DNA from: Caulobacteraceae bacterium
GTDB lineage: Bacteria > Pseudomonadota > Alphaproteobacteria > Caulobacterales > Caulobacteraceae
Assembly: GCA_947475415.1 (NCBI GenBank)
Contig: CANJLH010000005.1
Span: 1-64,000 of the forward strand
Reading direction: 5' to 3'
DNA length: 64,000 nucleotides
Numbering within the stretch: position 1 is the stretch's first letter; each line of letters begins with the position of its first letter. Below are positions 21,609-30,899 of this stretch, piece by piece. Under the pieces are notes generated by a model, which was given only the letters and a program-made list of their open reading frames with translations, was not told where the DNA came from and ran no database searches. A program made the position numbers and the translations under genes.

Positions 21609-23015
21609 TTAGTTGCTGCTTGAAAGGGCGTCGTCGATACGTCCCAGGCTTTCGGCTTTTCCGAGGCTTACAAGGGCGCCGGCGAGGTCGGGTGCTGGTG
21701 ATCCGCCCGAAAGTACGGCACGCAACGCCGGGCCGATTTTGCCGAGGCCCACGCCTTCGGATTCTGCGAACGCCCGGTTCGTGGATTCGAGGCCATGAAC
21801 CGACCAATCTTCCTGGCTGGATAACACCGTGCGAAGCCGGCCGAGGCGCCCTCGGGTTTCCTCGTTTAGGAGGGACAGGGCCTTTTCCGGGAGCTCCAGA
21901 GGTCGGTTCTTCAAAGCGAAAAGAGTGAGGTCTGCGAGCTCGAGCATGGTTTTGGCGCCGTCGCGCACGAGCGGAATGGTGCGCTGCAAAATCTCCGCCT
22001 CATCAGCTCGTCGCGGCCAGTCGCGGCTCCGGTGGATGACGGCGGTAAGTTGCGCCAGTCGCGCTGGCTCCGCCTGCCGGATCCAGTGGTTGTTGATATG
22101 ATTGAGCTTGGCCCAGTCCAGACGGGCTGGCGCACTCACGACGTCCTTCACGTCGAACCATTGAATTGCCTGTTCAACCGAGAAGATTTCGTCATCGCCA
22201 TGGCCCCAACCCAGGCGCGCCAGATAATTTCGCATGGCCTCGGGTAGGAAGCCCATCGAATCGAATTCGCTTACCGCCTGGGCGCCATGGCGTTTGGATA
22301 ACTTCGAGCCATCGGGTCCGTGAATTAACGGAAGGTGCGCCCAGGCGGGAACGTCCCAGCCTAGCGCCTGATAGATCAGGGTCTGGCGCGCGGCGTTGTT
22401 GAGGTGATCGTCACCGCGGATCACGTGGGTGATCGCCATGTCATGGTCATCCACCACGACGGCGAGATTATAGGTCGGCCCACCATCACTGCGCAGCAAG
22501 ATCAGGTCGTCCAACTCGCGGTTGCGGAAGGTCACCGGTCCCTTGACCATGTCGGCGATAATGGTCTCGCCGAACGCAGGCCCCTTGAATCTCAACACGA
22601 ATGGGCGATCTTCCCCTGAGGCGGGGTCACGGTCCCGCCAGGGGGAGCGTATCGCACGACCCTCGGCGCGGGCCTTTTCACGCTCAGCGGCCAGTTCTTC
22701 AATGGTCATGTAACAACGGTAAGCGCCGCCCTTGGCCAACAGTTCATGTGCGACTTCCCGGTGACGGTCCGCACGAGCAGCCTGGAATACGGGCGGTTCG
22801 TCCGGATCCAGTCCCAGCCATCTTAACCCTTCAAAAATCACCTCCACGGCCGAGGCGGTGGAACGCTCTCGATCGGTGTCCTCGACGCGCAACAGGAACT
22901 TCCCACCGGTGTGGCGGGCGTAAAGCCAGTTGAACAGCGCCGTGCGTGCCGTTCCTATATGCATATCGCCGGTGGGCGAGGGGGCGATCCGGGTGACGAC
23001 GGGACGGTCAGGCAT
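21609..23015 (-). CDS. gltX: Glutamyl-tRNA synthetase
   Basis: Class I synthetase charging tRNA-Glu (and probably tRNA-Gln, later amidated, as usual in alphaproteobacteria). 468 residues. Seen: RIAPSPTGDMHIGTARTALF (HIGH-type) and DGSKLSKRHGA (KMSKS-type). The ATG at 23015 begins the conserved MPDRPVVTRIAPSPTG; upstream in-frame sequence is unlike the family. No ribosome site is visible before this ATG, so the message may be leaderless. The start codon shares its CATG with the likely comEC start. Confidence 0.97.
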   Translation of the reverse strand: MPDRPVVTRIAPSPTGDMHIGTARTALFNWLYARHTGGKFLLRVEDTDRERSTASAVEVIFEGLRWLGLDPDEPPVFQAARADRHREVAHELLAKGGAYRCYMTIEELAAEREKARAEGRAIRSPWRDRDPASGEDRPFVLRFKGPAFGETIIADMVKGPVTFRNRELDDLILLRSDGGPTYNLAVVVDDHDMAITHVIRGDDHLNNAARQTLIYQALGWDVPAWAHLPLIHGPDGSKLSKRHGAQAVSEFDSMGFLPEAMRNYLARLGWGHGDDEIFSVEQAIQWFDVKDVVSAPARLDWAKLNHINNHWIRQAEPARLAQLTAVIHRSRDWPRRADEAEILQRTIPLVRDGAKTMLELADLTLFALKNRPLELPEKALSLLNEETRGRLGRLRTVLSSQEDWSVHGLESTNRAFAESEGVGLGKIGPALRAVLSGGSPAPDLAGALVSLGKAESLGRIDDALSSSN

Positions 23016-25194
23016 GGCGCTCGAGGGGGCTGGGGAAACACCCACGGACGGGGCGCGGCTGCATACCACGCCGTGGCGCATGGGTCCTAGCCTCACCGGA
23101 GCCTGGTTAAGCGCCCAGGCTGCGCTGCAAGTGGGACGGCTAATCCTGTGGGCCCCGGTGGCCCTGGGTTGCGGCGCGGCGATCTATTTCATGCTGCCGA
23201 AGGAGCCCCGCTTTTGGGTCGGCTTGGCCCTCGTCGCTGTCGCCGTCGGCCTCGTGTCTTTCACCAGGTCGGCCTTGGCGACCCGACGCGTAAGCGTCGT
23301 CGCAACGCTGTTGGCCTGCCTTTTCGCCGGATTTGGCCTCGCTAAAATCCGTACGGAGCGGGTCAGGGCGCCGGTGGCGCACTCGGCCGAACGGCCCACA
23401 CGCATAGAGGGGTGGGTTGTCGATGTGGCCAGCCGGGGCGTCGGCGGTCCGCGCATCCTGGTGGCGCCGGTTCAGATTGGCGGATATTCGCCGGCTGAGA
23501 CGCCGATCCGCGTCCGGATCACGCTGCGCGACGATGCGTCCATCCCAGGTCCGGGCGAAGCGATGAGTGTGCTCGCGATTCTGAACCCGCCGCCACCGCC
23601 GTCTAGCCCCGGGGCCTACGACTTCGCCCGTGACGCCTATTTCGAGAGCGTTGGAGGCGTGGCCTACGCCCTAACGGCGCCGGGCCACTTTGAAGCGGAG
23701 GCGCCGCCCCCATGGCGGTTGGGTTGGACAATGCGGGTGAACGCCGCACGCTGGAGCTTGGCGCGGCGAATCTTCAATGAACTGGGACCGCGCAGGGGCG
23801 GACTTGCGGCGGCGATGACGACAGGTCACGAGGCCTTCATCCCGCCGGAACAGGTGAATGACCTGCGCGCTGCAGGTCTCGCCCACATTATCTCCATCTC
23901 CGGCCTGCATATGGCCATCGTCGGCGGCTTCGCCTTCGCCGCGGCGCGAATGGCGGTGGCGGCGTGGCCGGGGCTTGCGCTGCGCGTCAACGGCAAGAAG
24001 CTGGCGGCCGGCGTCGGCCTGGCCGCGGTATGCGGCTATCTGGTGCTCTCTGGGGCGCCGGCGCCGGCGCAGCGGGCGGCCATCACAGCTTCGGCGGCCT
24101 TTGCCGCCATACTTTTCGACCGGCAGGCAATCAGCCTGCATTCCCTGGCCTTAGCCGGCCTGGTCATTCTCATTTTGCAGCCGGACGCCGTCACCGAGCC
24201 GGGATTCCAGATGTCCTTCTCCGCGACGGCCGCTCTTGTGGCGTTGGCGGAGCTTTGGCCGCGTCCAGTGCGTGAGATCAACACTCCCTGGCCACTACGC
24301 GCGGCGCAAGCGGCTGGCGGGTGGATCGTGGTGAGCATTGGCGCCAGTTTCGTGGCCGGCCTGGCGACCGGCCCATTCGCCATGCAGCACTTCAATCGTG
24401 TCTCCACCTGGGGACTTGGTGCGAACCTGGCTGTGGCGCCGATTTCCAGTTTTCTGATGATGCCCTCTTTGGCGATCGGCGCAGCGCTGACGCCCATGGG
24501 ACTGGGACATGCTCCCCTGGCCGCTGCGGGCGTCGCCATTGAGGCCATGTTGCGTGTCGCCCATCTTGCGGCTAGCGCGCCGCACGCCATGGTGACGACA
24601 CCGAGCGGGCCGGCCTGGACCTTGGCCGCCGCGTTTCTCGGTATCCTGTGGTTATGCTTATGGCGAGGGGGGGTGAGATGGTTGGGACTGCCGGCCGCTT
24701 GCGCGGTGGCGTTGGCGCCCCGGCCTCCAGCGCCGGAAATCTGGGTTGCGGCCGACGGCGCCGCCGCGGCGGTGCGACAAGGGCAAACGGCCGTACTTTT
24801 CCGGCCGGACGTGCGTCGGTTTGCGGCCGAACTCTGGGCGCGCCGCCGAGGCTTGGTCGCTACGGAGGACTTCGCGCCGCGCGACGCACTTTACGCCTGC
24901 GATAGGTGGAGCTGTGCGCCGAAGGGCCGATCGCGCGCGTCCTCCGTTTCGTTGGTCTGGAGCCGAAAGCCCGTGTTCCACGAACGTCTTGACGCGCTTT
25001 GCGCAGTTTCTCAGGTGGTGATCATCCGCGGACCTGCCGAGCCGGCGGCTTGCCCCGGCTCGCTTGTGTTGTCGGCGGAGGACTTCGCCCGAGGCGGTTC
25101 AGTGGAACTCTACCGCGCGAACCAAGGCTGGCGCGCGGTCTGGGCGCAGGATCTCCGCGGCAGGCGGCCCTGGACCTGGGACTTCGGTCGTTGA
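23014..25194 (+). CDS. comEC: ComEC/Rec2-family DNA uptake channel
   Basis: Inner membrane protein through which single-stranded DNA enters during natural transformation. 726 residues from ATG 23014, or shorter from ATG 23080. An N-terminal DUF4131-like part with OB fold (RIEGWVVDVASRGVGGPRIL) precedes the competence domain, marked by GLAHIISISGLHMAIVGGF and many membrane segments. The C-terminal part ([20 protein letters not shown] onwards) has no HxHxDH metallo-beta-lactamase signature, so the nuclease-like domain of Gram-positive ComEC is missing or degenerate. Divergent from gltX, convergent with the SDR 2 bases later. Confidence 0.92.
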   Translation: MALEGAGETPTDGARLHTTPWRMGPSLTGAWLSAQAALQVGRLILWAPVALGCGAAIYFMLPKEPRFWVGLALVAVAVGLVSFTRSALATRRVSVVATLLACLFAGFGLAKIRTERVRAPVAHSAERPTRIEGWVVDVASRGVGGPRILVAPVQIGGYSPAETPIRVRITLRDDASIPGPGEAMSVLAILNPPPPPSSPGAYDFARDAYFESVGGVAYALTAPGHFEAEAPPPWRLGWTMRVNAARWSLARRIFNELGPRRGGLAAAMTTGHEAFIPPEQVNDLRAAGLAHIISISGLHMAIVGGFAFAAARMAVAAWPGLALRVNGKKLAAGVGLAAVCGYLVLSGAPAPAQRAAITASAAFAAILFDRQAISLHSLALAGLVILILQPDAVTEPGFQMSFSATAALVALAELWPRPVREINTPWPLRAAQAAGGWIVVSIGASFVAGLATGPFAMQHFNRVSTWGLGANLAVAPISSFLMMPSLAIGAALTPMGLGHAPLAAAGVAIEAMLRVAHLAASAPHAMVTTPSGPAWTLAAAFLGILWLCLWRGGVRWLGLPAACAVALAPRPPAPEIWVAADGAAAAVRQGQTAVLFRPDVRRFAAELWARRRGLVATEDFAPRDALYACDRWSCAPKGRSRASSVSLVWSRKPVFHERLDALCAVSQVVIIRGPAEPAACPGSLVLSAEDFARGGSVELYRANQGWRAVWAQDLRGRRPWTWDFGR

Positions 25195-25196
25195 GA

Positions 25197-25979
25197 TCAG
25201 AAGATCGTGTAGCCCCCGTCGATCACGATCGAATCGCCAGTGTGGAACTTCGAGGCGTCGGAAGCGAGGTAGACCGCGATCCCGGCGAAATCCTCCGGTT
25301 CGCCCCAGCGCCCAACCGGAACCCGACCAATGGCCTTTTCATTGAAGGTGTCCCAGGCCTGCAGCGGCGCAGTAAGGTCCGAGCGCGCCCAGCCGGGAAG
25401 CAGGGCATTCACGCGAACGCCGTGTTTGGCGTGCTCCACCGCGACGCTGCGAACCAGGGCGCAGACACCAGCCTTGCTGGCGGCGTAAGCCTGATTGCGC
25501 GGCGCGCCATGGAAGGCGGCAGTAGACGACGTCGCCACGATCGAGCCGCCAGGATCGCCTGCCTTGGCGCGGGCGACCATGTGGCGGCAGGCTTCACGCA
25601 GGGTCCAGAATACCGCGTCGAGGTCGATGGTGATGACCCGCCGCCATTCTACGTCAGTGGTGTCCGTAAAGGCGCTGTTCCAGCCCCCAACGCCGGCATT
25701 CGCCGCGACGAAATCGAGCCGTCCCATGGCCTCGAGTGCTTCAGAGATCCCCTTGACCACGGCGGCCTCCGACGCCACGTCAACGGTCTGCACCAGAACT
25801 TCGCCGCCATAAGCCTCCAACCTGGCCTTGGCGGCGGCGTTTTTCTCCGGCTTTTGCCCCCAGATCACCACTTTGGCGCCCGCCTGGGCGAGCCCCTCGG
25901 CCATACCCAGTCCGATGCCGCCATTTGCTCCTGTCAGGAGGGCGACTTTTCCGGTGAGGTCGAAGGGGCGGTAGCTCAT
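25197..25979 (-). CDS. Short-chain dehydrogenase/reductase (SDR)
   Basis: Classical SDR of 260 residues, NAD(P)H-dependent. Seen: the cofactor loop LTGANGGIGLGMAEGL, NAGVGG, the catalytic Ser in VATSSTAAFHG, YAASK with Tyr and Lys, and a C terminus FHTGDSIVIDGGYTIF typical of glucose/3-ketoacyl-type SDRs. The residue after the first beta strand region (VVIWGQKPEKN) does not settle NAD versus NADP. Substrate unknown. Divergent from the phosphatase gene across 81 bases. Confidence 0.93.
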   Translation of the reverse strand: MSYRPFDLTGKVALLTGANGGIGLGMAEGLAQAGAKVVIWGQKPEKNAAAKARLEAYGGEVLVQTVDVASEAAVVKGISEALEAMGRLDFVAANAGVGGWNSAFTDTTDVEWRRVITIDLDAVFWTLREACRHMVARAKAGDPGGSIVATSSTAAFHGAPRNQAYAASKAGVCALVRSVAVEHAKHGVRVNALLPGWARSDLTAPLQAWDTFNEKAIGRVPVGRWGEPEDFAGIAVYLASDASKFHTGDSIVIDGGYTIF

Positions 25980-26060
25980 TGGCAGGTCCTTGGGCTAGGA
26001 GGGGGGAAGACGTGTCAGGAATTGGACCGGCGCGGCGCTGGCGGCAAGCGAGGTACGCAG

Positions 26061-26825
26061 ATGGACCCGGTAGGGATTTCGAATTTCCGCGATTTCGGCG
26101 GCTATGTTGGCGCAGGTGGCCGCCGGATCCGAACCGGCGGCTTGTTCCGCTCCGGGCACCTTGGCGCGCTGACTGACACGGACCGGACCGACCTGGGCGC
26201 ACTCGACTTCGCACTCATCGTGGACCTGCGCCGGATCAATGAGCGGACACGCCACGTCTCGATCCGACCCGAGCCGTTCCGGGCCAAGGTGTTGGAGCAT
26301 GCGGCGCCGCCGGTGGATGCAACCGCGCCACATCTTTCATTCCTGGACGTGCCCGACGTCACCTCGGAGCTAATCACCCAACAGATGTCCACGGGCTACC
26401 GCAGCTATCCATTCGATCCCTGGTACGTGCGACTTTATGGGCAGTACTTCGCCGAACTGGCGGATCTCGACGGTCCAGTGCTCGTCCATTGCCATGCAGG
26501 AAAGGACAGAACCGGAGTCCTATGCGCCCTGACCCACCATGTGCTTGGAGTTTCAAGCGATGACATCATCGCCGATTATCTACTGACCAATCAGCGAAAC
26601 CGCGCCAAGCGGCGAATGGAGGAAGTGCGGCGGCTGTTCCCGAAGGGCGGGAAACCCGTGCCGGAAGACGTTCTGCGCCACATGATGTCGGCGCAACAAG
26701 TCTATCTGGAGTCCGCATTCGACGAGATGACGAAGCAGCATGGCTCGGTCGATGGCTACCTGACCGAGGTGCTTGGTGTCACGCACCGGGTGCGTGACGC
26801 CATTCGGGAGCGCTGGCTAACGTAG
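26061..26825 (+). CDS. Tyrosine-protein phosphatase (PF13350-like)
   Basis: Cysteine-based phosphatase of 254 residues. The catalytic P-loop is HCHAGKDRTGVL (CX5R with Asp instead of the more common small residue). The N-terminal NFRDFGGY and LFRSGHLGALTDTDR mark the Y_phosphatase3 group that includes bacterial lipid/tyrosine phosphatases. No signal peptide. ATG 26061 has AGG about 10 bases upstream; the frame is open much further left but that part reads antisense over the SDR. Natural substrate, protein phosphotyrosine or phosphoinositide, is unknown. Convergent with lexA across 6 bases. Confidence 0.88.
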   Translation: MDPVGISNFRDFGGYVGAGGRRIRTGGLFRSGHLGALTDTDRTDLGALDFALIVDLRRINERTRHVSIRPEPFRAKVLEHAAPPVDATAPHLSFLDVPDVTSELITQQMSTGYRSYPFDPWYVRLYGQYFAELADLDGPVLVHCHAGKDRTGVLCALTHHVLGVSSDDIIADYLLTNQRNRAKRRMEEVRRLFPKGGKPVPEDVLRHMMSAQQVYLESAFDEMTKQHGSVDGYLTEVLGVTHRVRDAIRERWLT

Positions 26826-26831
26826 TCAAAC

Positions 26832-27515
26832 CTAATGGTAGCGGCGGATCAGCCCGACCAATTTACCCTGGACCGCCACCTGATCGGGTCCGAAAATCTG
26901 CGTCTCATAGGCTGGGTTCGCTGCTTCCAAGGCGATCGAGGCGCCCTTGCGCCGCAACCGCTTCAAAGTAGCTTCCTCGCCCATCACCAGGGCCACGACG
27001 ATATCGCCCGTATTGGCCGAGTCGGTGCGCCGGATGACCACGTAGTCGCCATCCAGAATTCCCGCATTGATCATTGAATCGCCTTGGATTTCGAGCACGA
27101 AGTGTTCGCCGGCGCCCAGCATTGATTCAGGTACAGGCAGACGCTCGCGCTCCTGCTGGATCGCTGCGATGGGCGTGCCAGCGGCGATGCGTCCCAGGAC
27201 AGGAAGTTCACGCACATCATTGGCCGCGACCGCCGGACCGGCGTCGACGAGCTGCGGTTTGAAGGTTTGGCGGCCCTGCGGCGGGGCCGTTGTGGTGGCC
27301 TGTTGTGGCAGCTTCACCACTTCAAGCGCCCGGGCCCGGTGCGGAAGACGCCGCAGGAATCCGCGTTCTTCAAGCGCCGTGATCAAACGGTGGATTCCGG
27401 ATTTGGACGCAAGGTCCAAAGCATCCTTCATTTCGTCGAAAGACGGTGAGACACCGCTTTCCTTGATCCGTTCGTGGATAAACATCAGGAGTTCGTGTTG
27501 CTTGCGGGTCAGCAT
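26832..27515 (-). CDS. lexA: LexA repressor
   Basis: SOS repressor that cleaves itself when RecA filaments form. 227 residues; alphaproteobacterial LexA is longer than the 202-residue E. coli protein. N-terminal winged helix-turn-helix ([20 protein letters not shown], then [16 protein letters not shown]), cleavage site Ala-Gly in [11 protein letters not shown], catalytic Ser in GDSMINAGI and Lys in [12 protein letters not shown] 27515 is preceded by GAGGG; an in-frame ATG 21 bases earlier is less likely. An LexA box in its own promoter shows autoregulation. Confidence 0.97.
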   Translation of the reverse strand: MLTRKQHELLMFIHERIKESGVSPSFDEMKDALDLASKSGIHRLITALEERGFLRRLPHRARALEVVKLPQQATTTAPPQGRQTFKPQLVDAGPAVAANDVRELPVLGRIAAGTPIAAIQQERERLPVPESMLGAGEHFVLEIQGDSMINAGILDGDYVVIRRTDSANTGDIVVALVMGEEATLKRLRRKGASIALEAANPAYETQIFGPDQVAVQGKLVGLIRRYH

Positions 27516-27554
27516 GGGGTAGCCCTCGGAGAACAAAGCGCAAACGCTGAGGAT

Positions 27555-27569
27555 GTTCTCTAGACGTTC
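27555..27569 (-). promoter_or_regulatory. LexA operator (SOS box) of lexA
   Basis: GTTC (27555-27558), seven bases TCTAGAC, GTTC (27566-27569): an exact match to the alphaproteobacterial consensus GTTC-N7-GTTC. It lies 40 bases upstream of the lexA ATG and overlaps the inferred -10 element. Confidence 0.88.
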
Positions 27570-27583
27570 CGGGTTAATGTCAA
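27557..27583 (-). promoter_or_regulatory. lexA promoter
   Basis: On the minus strand TTGACA (27583-27578) is followed at proper spacing by TCTAGAGA (27564-27557), resembling the Caulobacter TTGACGS-N10-14-GCTANAWC consensus with 12 bases between. Repressor bound at 27555-27569 would cover the -10 region. Confidence 0.6.
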
Positions 27584-27635
27584 GTTACTCGTTAGGCTAT
27601 TGAAAGAGCGTCGAATTTTCGAACTTTTCATAGTC

Positions 27636-28424
27636 TCAGGCGAGAATCGCTCGGGTGGCGGCCTCGACATTCGGCTGACGCATCAGGCTTTCACCCACCA
27701 GCATGGCGCGGGCGCCGCAGGCCGCGAGTCGCGCGGCGTCACCGGCTGTGGAGATTCCGGACTCAGCCACCAGCAGGACTTCGGCGGGAATACGCGGAGC
27801 CAGCCGTTCGGTGACGGCGAGGTCGGTGACAAAAGTCCGCAGGTTTCGGTTGTTCACGCCGATCAGACGCGCGCCAAGTTCAAGCGCGCGATCGACCTCC
27901 GCTTCGTCGTGGGTTTCCACCAGGGCGTCCATGCCCAGGCGCGAGGCCTCGGACATGAGTTCGGCGGCCAGGATGTCGTCCACCATGGCCATGATCACCA
28001 GGATCGCGTCGGCGCCAAAGCCTCGTGATTCCGCGACCTGCCAGGGATCCACCAGGAATTCCTTGCGAAGGCAGGGCAGGGAAACGGCATCGCGCACAGC
28101 GGTCAGGTAACGATCTGCGCCCTGAAAACTTGGCGCATCGGTGAGCACGGAGAGGCAAGCCGCGCCAGCTGCGGCATAGGCCCGCGCCAGCGCCGGCGGG
28201 TCGAAATCTTCCCGGATCAGGCCCTTGGAAGGCGATGCCTTCTTGATCTCGGCGATCAAGGCAAGGTGGCCAGGTCGCGTGGCGCGTTCCAGCGCAGCCG
28301 CGAAGCCGCGCGGCGCGCTGGCATTGGCGGCGGCGGCGTCAATCGCGGACTGGGAACGGGCGGCCCTGCGTGAAGCGACTTCCTCGCGCTTGTAAGCGGC
28401 GATCTCGTTCAGAATATCGCTCAT
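27636..28424 (-). CDS. trpC: Indole-3-glycerol phosphate synthase
   Basis: Closes the indole ring from CdRP in tryptophan synthesis; TIM barrel. 262 residues, monofunctional (no PRAI domain). Seen: the catalytic Lys stretch [56 protein letters not shown] and LVAESGI. Last gene of trpGDC, 2 bases after trpD. Lies 120 bases from lexA. Confidence 0.97.
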   Translation of the reverse strand: MSDILNEIAAYKREEVASRRAARSQSAIDAAAANASAPRGFAAALERATRPGHLALIAEIKKASPSKGLIREDFDPPALARAYAAAGAACLSVLTDAPSFQGADRYLTAVRDAVSLPCLRKEFLVDPWQVAESRGFGADAILVIMAMVDDILAAELMSEASRLGMDALVETHDEAEVDRALELGARLIGVNNRNLRTFVTDLAVTERLAPRIPAEVLLVAESGISTAGDAARLAACGARAMLVGESLMRQPNVEAATRAILA

Positions 28425-28426
28425 GC

Positions 28427-29446
28427 CTAGGTCTCGCCCTGGGTGATCGCCACGAGGCGATCCAGGGCCGCCAAGGCGCGGCCGTCGTCGATGGCGCGTG
28501 CCGCCAGCGCTACGCCTTCGGTGAGGGTCGCGACCTTGTCGGCCACCACGAAAGCGGCGGCGGCGTTCAGCAGCACGATATCACGATACGGCCCCGTTTC
28601 CCCCGCCAACAGAGCCCGCAGAGCCACCGCGTTCTGCGTGGGCGCGCCACCGGTGAGGTCAGATAGGGCGGCGCGGGGCAGTCCGGCCGCCTCCGGATTC
28701 ACCGAGAACCTGCTCACCGCGCCATTGCGCCATTCGGCCACATCGGTTTCCCCGGCCGTGGTGATTTCATCCATGCCTGCGCCGTGCACGACCCAGGCCC
28801 GCGCTGCGCCCAGCGCGCCTAGCACCTTGGCAATGGGCTCCACCCACCGGGCGTCGAACACGCCGACCACCTGCCGGCGCGCGCCGGCGGGGTTGGTGAG
28901 CGGTCCCAACAGATTGAAGATGGTGCGGAATCCGAGTTCCGCCCGGATCGGCGAGACATGTCGCATGGCGCCGTGATGGGCCTGAGCGAACAGGAAGCAA
29001 ATCCCAGCCTCGGCCAGCGCCCGCCTCTGTTGATCGGCGCTGACGTCGAGGTTGACCCCCAGTTCGGCCAGGACATCGGCGGTTCCGGATTTCGACGATA
29101 GGGCCCGGTTGCCATGCTTGGCTACTTTCAGCCCGCCGCCCGCGGCCACGAAGCCCACCGCCGTCGAGATGTTCAGCGTGTGCAGGCCATCGCCGCCGGT
29201 GCCGCAGACATCGATCACATCAAATTCGTGCTCTAGCTTTAGGGCCGAGGCGCGCATCGCCCGCGCGCCGGCGGCGATCTCGCTGATGGTCTCGCCGCGC
29301 ATCCGCATCGCGGTAAGAGCGGCGGCCACCTGGGCCGGAGTCGGTTCGCCGCGGAGGCAGGCCGCGAAGAAGGCTTCGGCGTCTGAGTCGCTAAGCGTCG
29401 CACCGTCCGCCAACCGGCCAAGTAACGGCTTGAATGCGTCCGCCAT
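28427..29446 (-). CDS. trpD: Anthranilate phosphoribosyltransferase
   Basis: Transfers phosphoribose from PRPP to anthranilate. 339 residues. Seen: the PRPP loop [36 protein letters not shown], the anthranilate-binding [19 protein letters not shown] and [12 protein letters not shown]. Start codon overlaps the trpG stop by one base (TGATG), so the two are translationally coupled. Confidence 0.97.
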   Translation of the reverse strand: MADAFKPLLGRLADGATLSDSDAEAFFAACLRGEPTPAQVAAALTAMRMRGETISEIAAGARAMRASALKLEHEFDVIDVCGTGGDGLHTLNISTAVGFVAAGGGLKVAKHGNRALSSKSGTADVLAELGVNLDVSADQQRRALAEAGICFLFAQAHHGAMRHVSPIRAELGFRTIFNLLGPLTNPAGARRQVVGVFDARWVEPIAKVLGALGAARAWVVHGAGMDEITTAGETDVAEWRNGAVSRFSVNPEAAGLPRAALSDLTGGAPTQNAVALRALLAGETGPYRDIVLLNAAAAFVVADKVATLTEGVALAARAIDDGRALAALDRLVAITQGET

Positions 29447-30036
29447 CAGGCGCTCGCCAGGGGCTCGACGCCGGCAAGCCGCAGGAAATTGGCCAGCAGG
29501 TCATGGCCGCATTCGGTGGCGATGGATTCCGGGTGAAACTGCACCCCGTGTACTGGCCGCCTGGCATGCTGTAGGCCCATCACTTCGCCGTCCTCGGTCC
29601 AGGCCGTCACTTCAAGCTCTGGCGGCAGGCTTTCCCGCGGCGCGGCCAGACTGTGGTAGCGGGTGGCGGTGAAGGGGTTCTTCAGACCTTTGAACACGCC
29701 GCGTCCGTCGTGATGGATCTGGCTGGTCTTGCCGTGCATCAGCGCCTTTGCTCGGGTCACGACGCCGCCGAAGGCTTGGGCGATGGACTGGTGCCCGAGA
29801 CAGACCCCGAGGATCGGCAAGTCCGCCGGGGCGGTTGCAATCAACTCCAGGCAAATGCCGGCCTCATTGGGCGTGCAGGGCCCCGGCGACAGCAATAGGC
29901 CCTGCGGCTTCAACGCAAGAACTTCGGCGGCCGTCATCACGTCGTTACGGCGCACAAGAGTCTCCGCCCCCAACTCGTTCAGATAGTGGACGAGGTTGTA
30001 GGTGAAGCTGTCGTAGTTATCGATCACCAGGATCAT
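29446..30036 (-). CDS. trpG: Anthranilate synthase glutaminase component
   Basis: Class I glutamine amidotransferase supplying ammonia to TrpE. 196 residues. Seen: [18 protein letters not shown] at the N terminus, the nucleophile Cys in [15 protein letters not shown] and the catalytic His/Glu in [14 protein letters not shown] 30036 is chosen; a GTG two codons earlier is possible. Not fused to trpD. TrpE is encoded 4.7 kb away at 34773-36305, so the two subunits are separated by the metal-uptake-like module. A PabA role is also possible for such proteins. Confidence 0.96.
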   Translation of the reverse strand: MILVIDNYDSFTYNLVHYLNELGAETLVRRNDVMTAAEVLALKPQGLLLSPGPCTPNEAGICLELIATAPADLPILGVCLGHQSIAQAFGGVVTRAKALMHGKTSQIHHDGRGVFKGLKNPFTATRYHSLAAPRESLPPELEVTAWTEDGEVMGLQHARRPVHGVQFHPESIATECGHDLLANFLRLAGVEPLASA

Positions 30037-30114
30037 GGGCACGCTCTAACCGCGTGCGCGCCCCGCGCCAAGTGCGGGAGTTGCCGACAGGCTGAATTGC
30101 GCGGATCGTGGCGC

Positions 30115-30288
30115 ATGCCAAATGGTGATTCCACCCTGGATGCTTATGAGATCGCCCGCGCCCGCGCGCTCCTCGAAACACCCATGCGGCGGCGCATGGG
30201 CTTTCGCCACACGCTGGCGGCCGGCGCATTCATAGCAGCCTGCATGCTGGTTTTGGCCATCACCCTTCTGGCGCAGTTGCCTTTTTAA
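30115..30288 (+). CDS. Small predicted membrane protein
   Basis: 57 residues: a charged N-terminal part (STLDAYEIARARALLETP), a basic stretch RRRMGFRH, then one hydrophobic helix of about 22 residues near the C terminus ending in AQLPF. This positive-inside, single-helix shape is typical of real small membrane proteins. ATG 30115 has no clear ribosome site. No known family recognised. Divergent from trpG, 116 bases before the DUF2946-like gene. Confidence 0.5.
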   Translation: MPNGDSTLDAYEIARARALLETPMRRRMGFRHTLAAGAFIAACMLVLAITLLAQLPF

Positions 30289-30299
30289 ACGACAAAGAT

Positions 30300-30338
30300 G
30301 CCCGCACTTTGGGAGCGCGCAAGCGCTGTCATGCGGGC
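30300..30338 (+). other. Nested stem-loop with GCAA tetraloop
   Basis: Outer arms GCCCGCA (30300-30306) and TGCGGGC (30332-30338) enclose an inner hairpin AGCGC-GCAA-GCGCT (30314-30327). It starts 12 bases after the small membrane protein gene and lies about 65 bases before the DUF2946-like start, so it may end one transcript or form part of the next leader. No T run follows. Confidence 0.5.
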
Positions 30339-30404
30339 AGGAAGATCGCCGTGTCCTTTACGGTCAAGCGTTGCGGCGTTGGACAAATCCGCAGCGCATA
30401 CGTT

Positions 30405-30839
30405 ATGGCGCGCACCATGGTGTTGGACGCGCGACAGGCAAGGCGGTTGCGACCGGTATGCATAGTGCTGGCCGCGCTTGCGATCTTCGTGCGTCTGGTC
30501 GTGCCATCTGGCTTCATGTTGGCCGGCAGCGGTGCGGCGAACGGCCTGCCAACCCTGGTGATCTGCACCGGCCAAGGCGCTATGGCCATTGCGGTCGATG
30601 CGCAGGGAATGGCTGTTCGCGGCGAGCCTGGCGGCGAAAAAGGCAAGAACAAGGGTGGTGACCATCCCTGCGCCTTTGCTGGCGCCTCCACCGCCCAGAC
30701 CGCGCCACTGCTGGTCGGCAGTGAGCACCCTTTTGAAATCGCACAGGTCGATCAGCTTCTGTTGCGGACTACCCAGCGGCCGGGACTTGGACTTGCGGCG
30801 CCGCCGCCCCCGACGACGGGACCTCCCACGATCTTTTGA
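30405..30839 (+). CDS. DUF2946-like protein
   Basis: About 144 residues from ATG 30405. One N-terminal hydrophobic segment (VCIVLAALAIFVRLVVPSGF), then short Cys-containing stretches LVICTGQGAM and DHPCAFAGAS, and a Pro-rich end. This pattern resembles DUF2946 proteins, which often sit beside TonB-dependent copper or siderophore receptors. The function is not known. The start is uncertain: ATG 30417 and an earlier TTG are alternatives and none has a clear ribosome site. It is the first gene of the receptor/PepSY set. Confidence 0.6.
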   Translation: MARTMVLDARQARRLRPVCIVLAALAIFVRLVVPSGFMLAGSGAANGLPTLVICTGQGAMAIAVDAQGMAVRGEPGGEKGKNKGGDHPCAFAGASTAQTAPLLVGSEHPFEIAQVDQLLLRTTQRPGLGLAAPPPPTTGPPTIF

Positions 30840-30899
30840 GCGCCTTCACCGCCCACCGCACCGTGGCCAGGGCCTGCCCTCATTTGATTGGATTCATTC

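Noticed and set aside
24999-26060. Long in-frame extension upstream of the tyrosine phosphatase
   Set aside because: It overlaps comEC and runs antisense to the SDR; the phosphatase motifs begin only after 26061.
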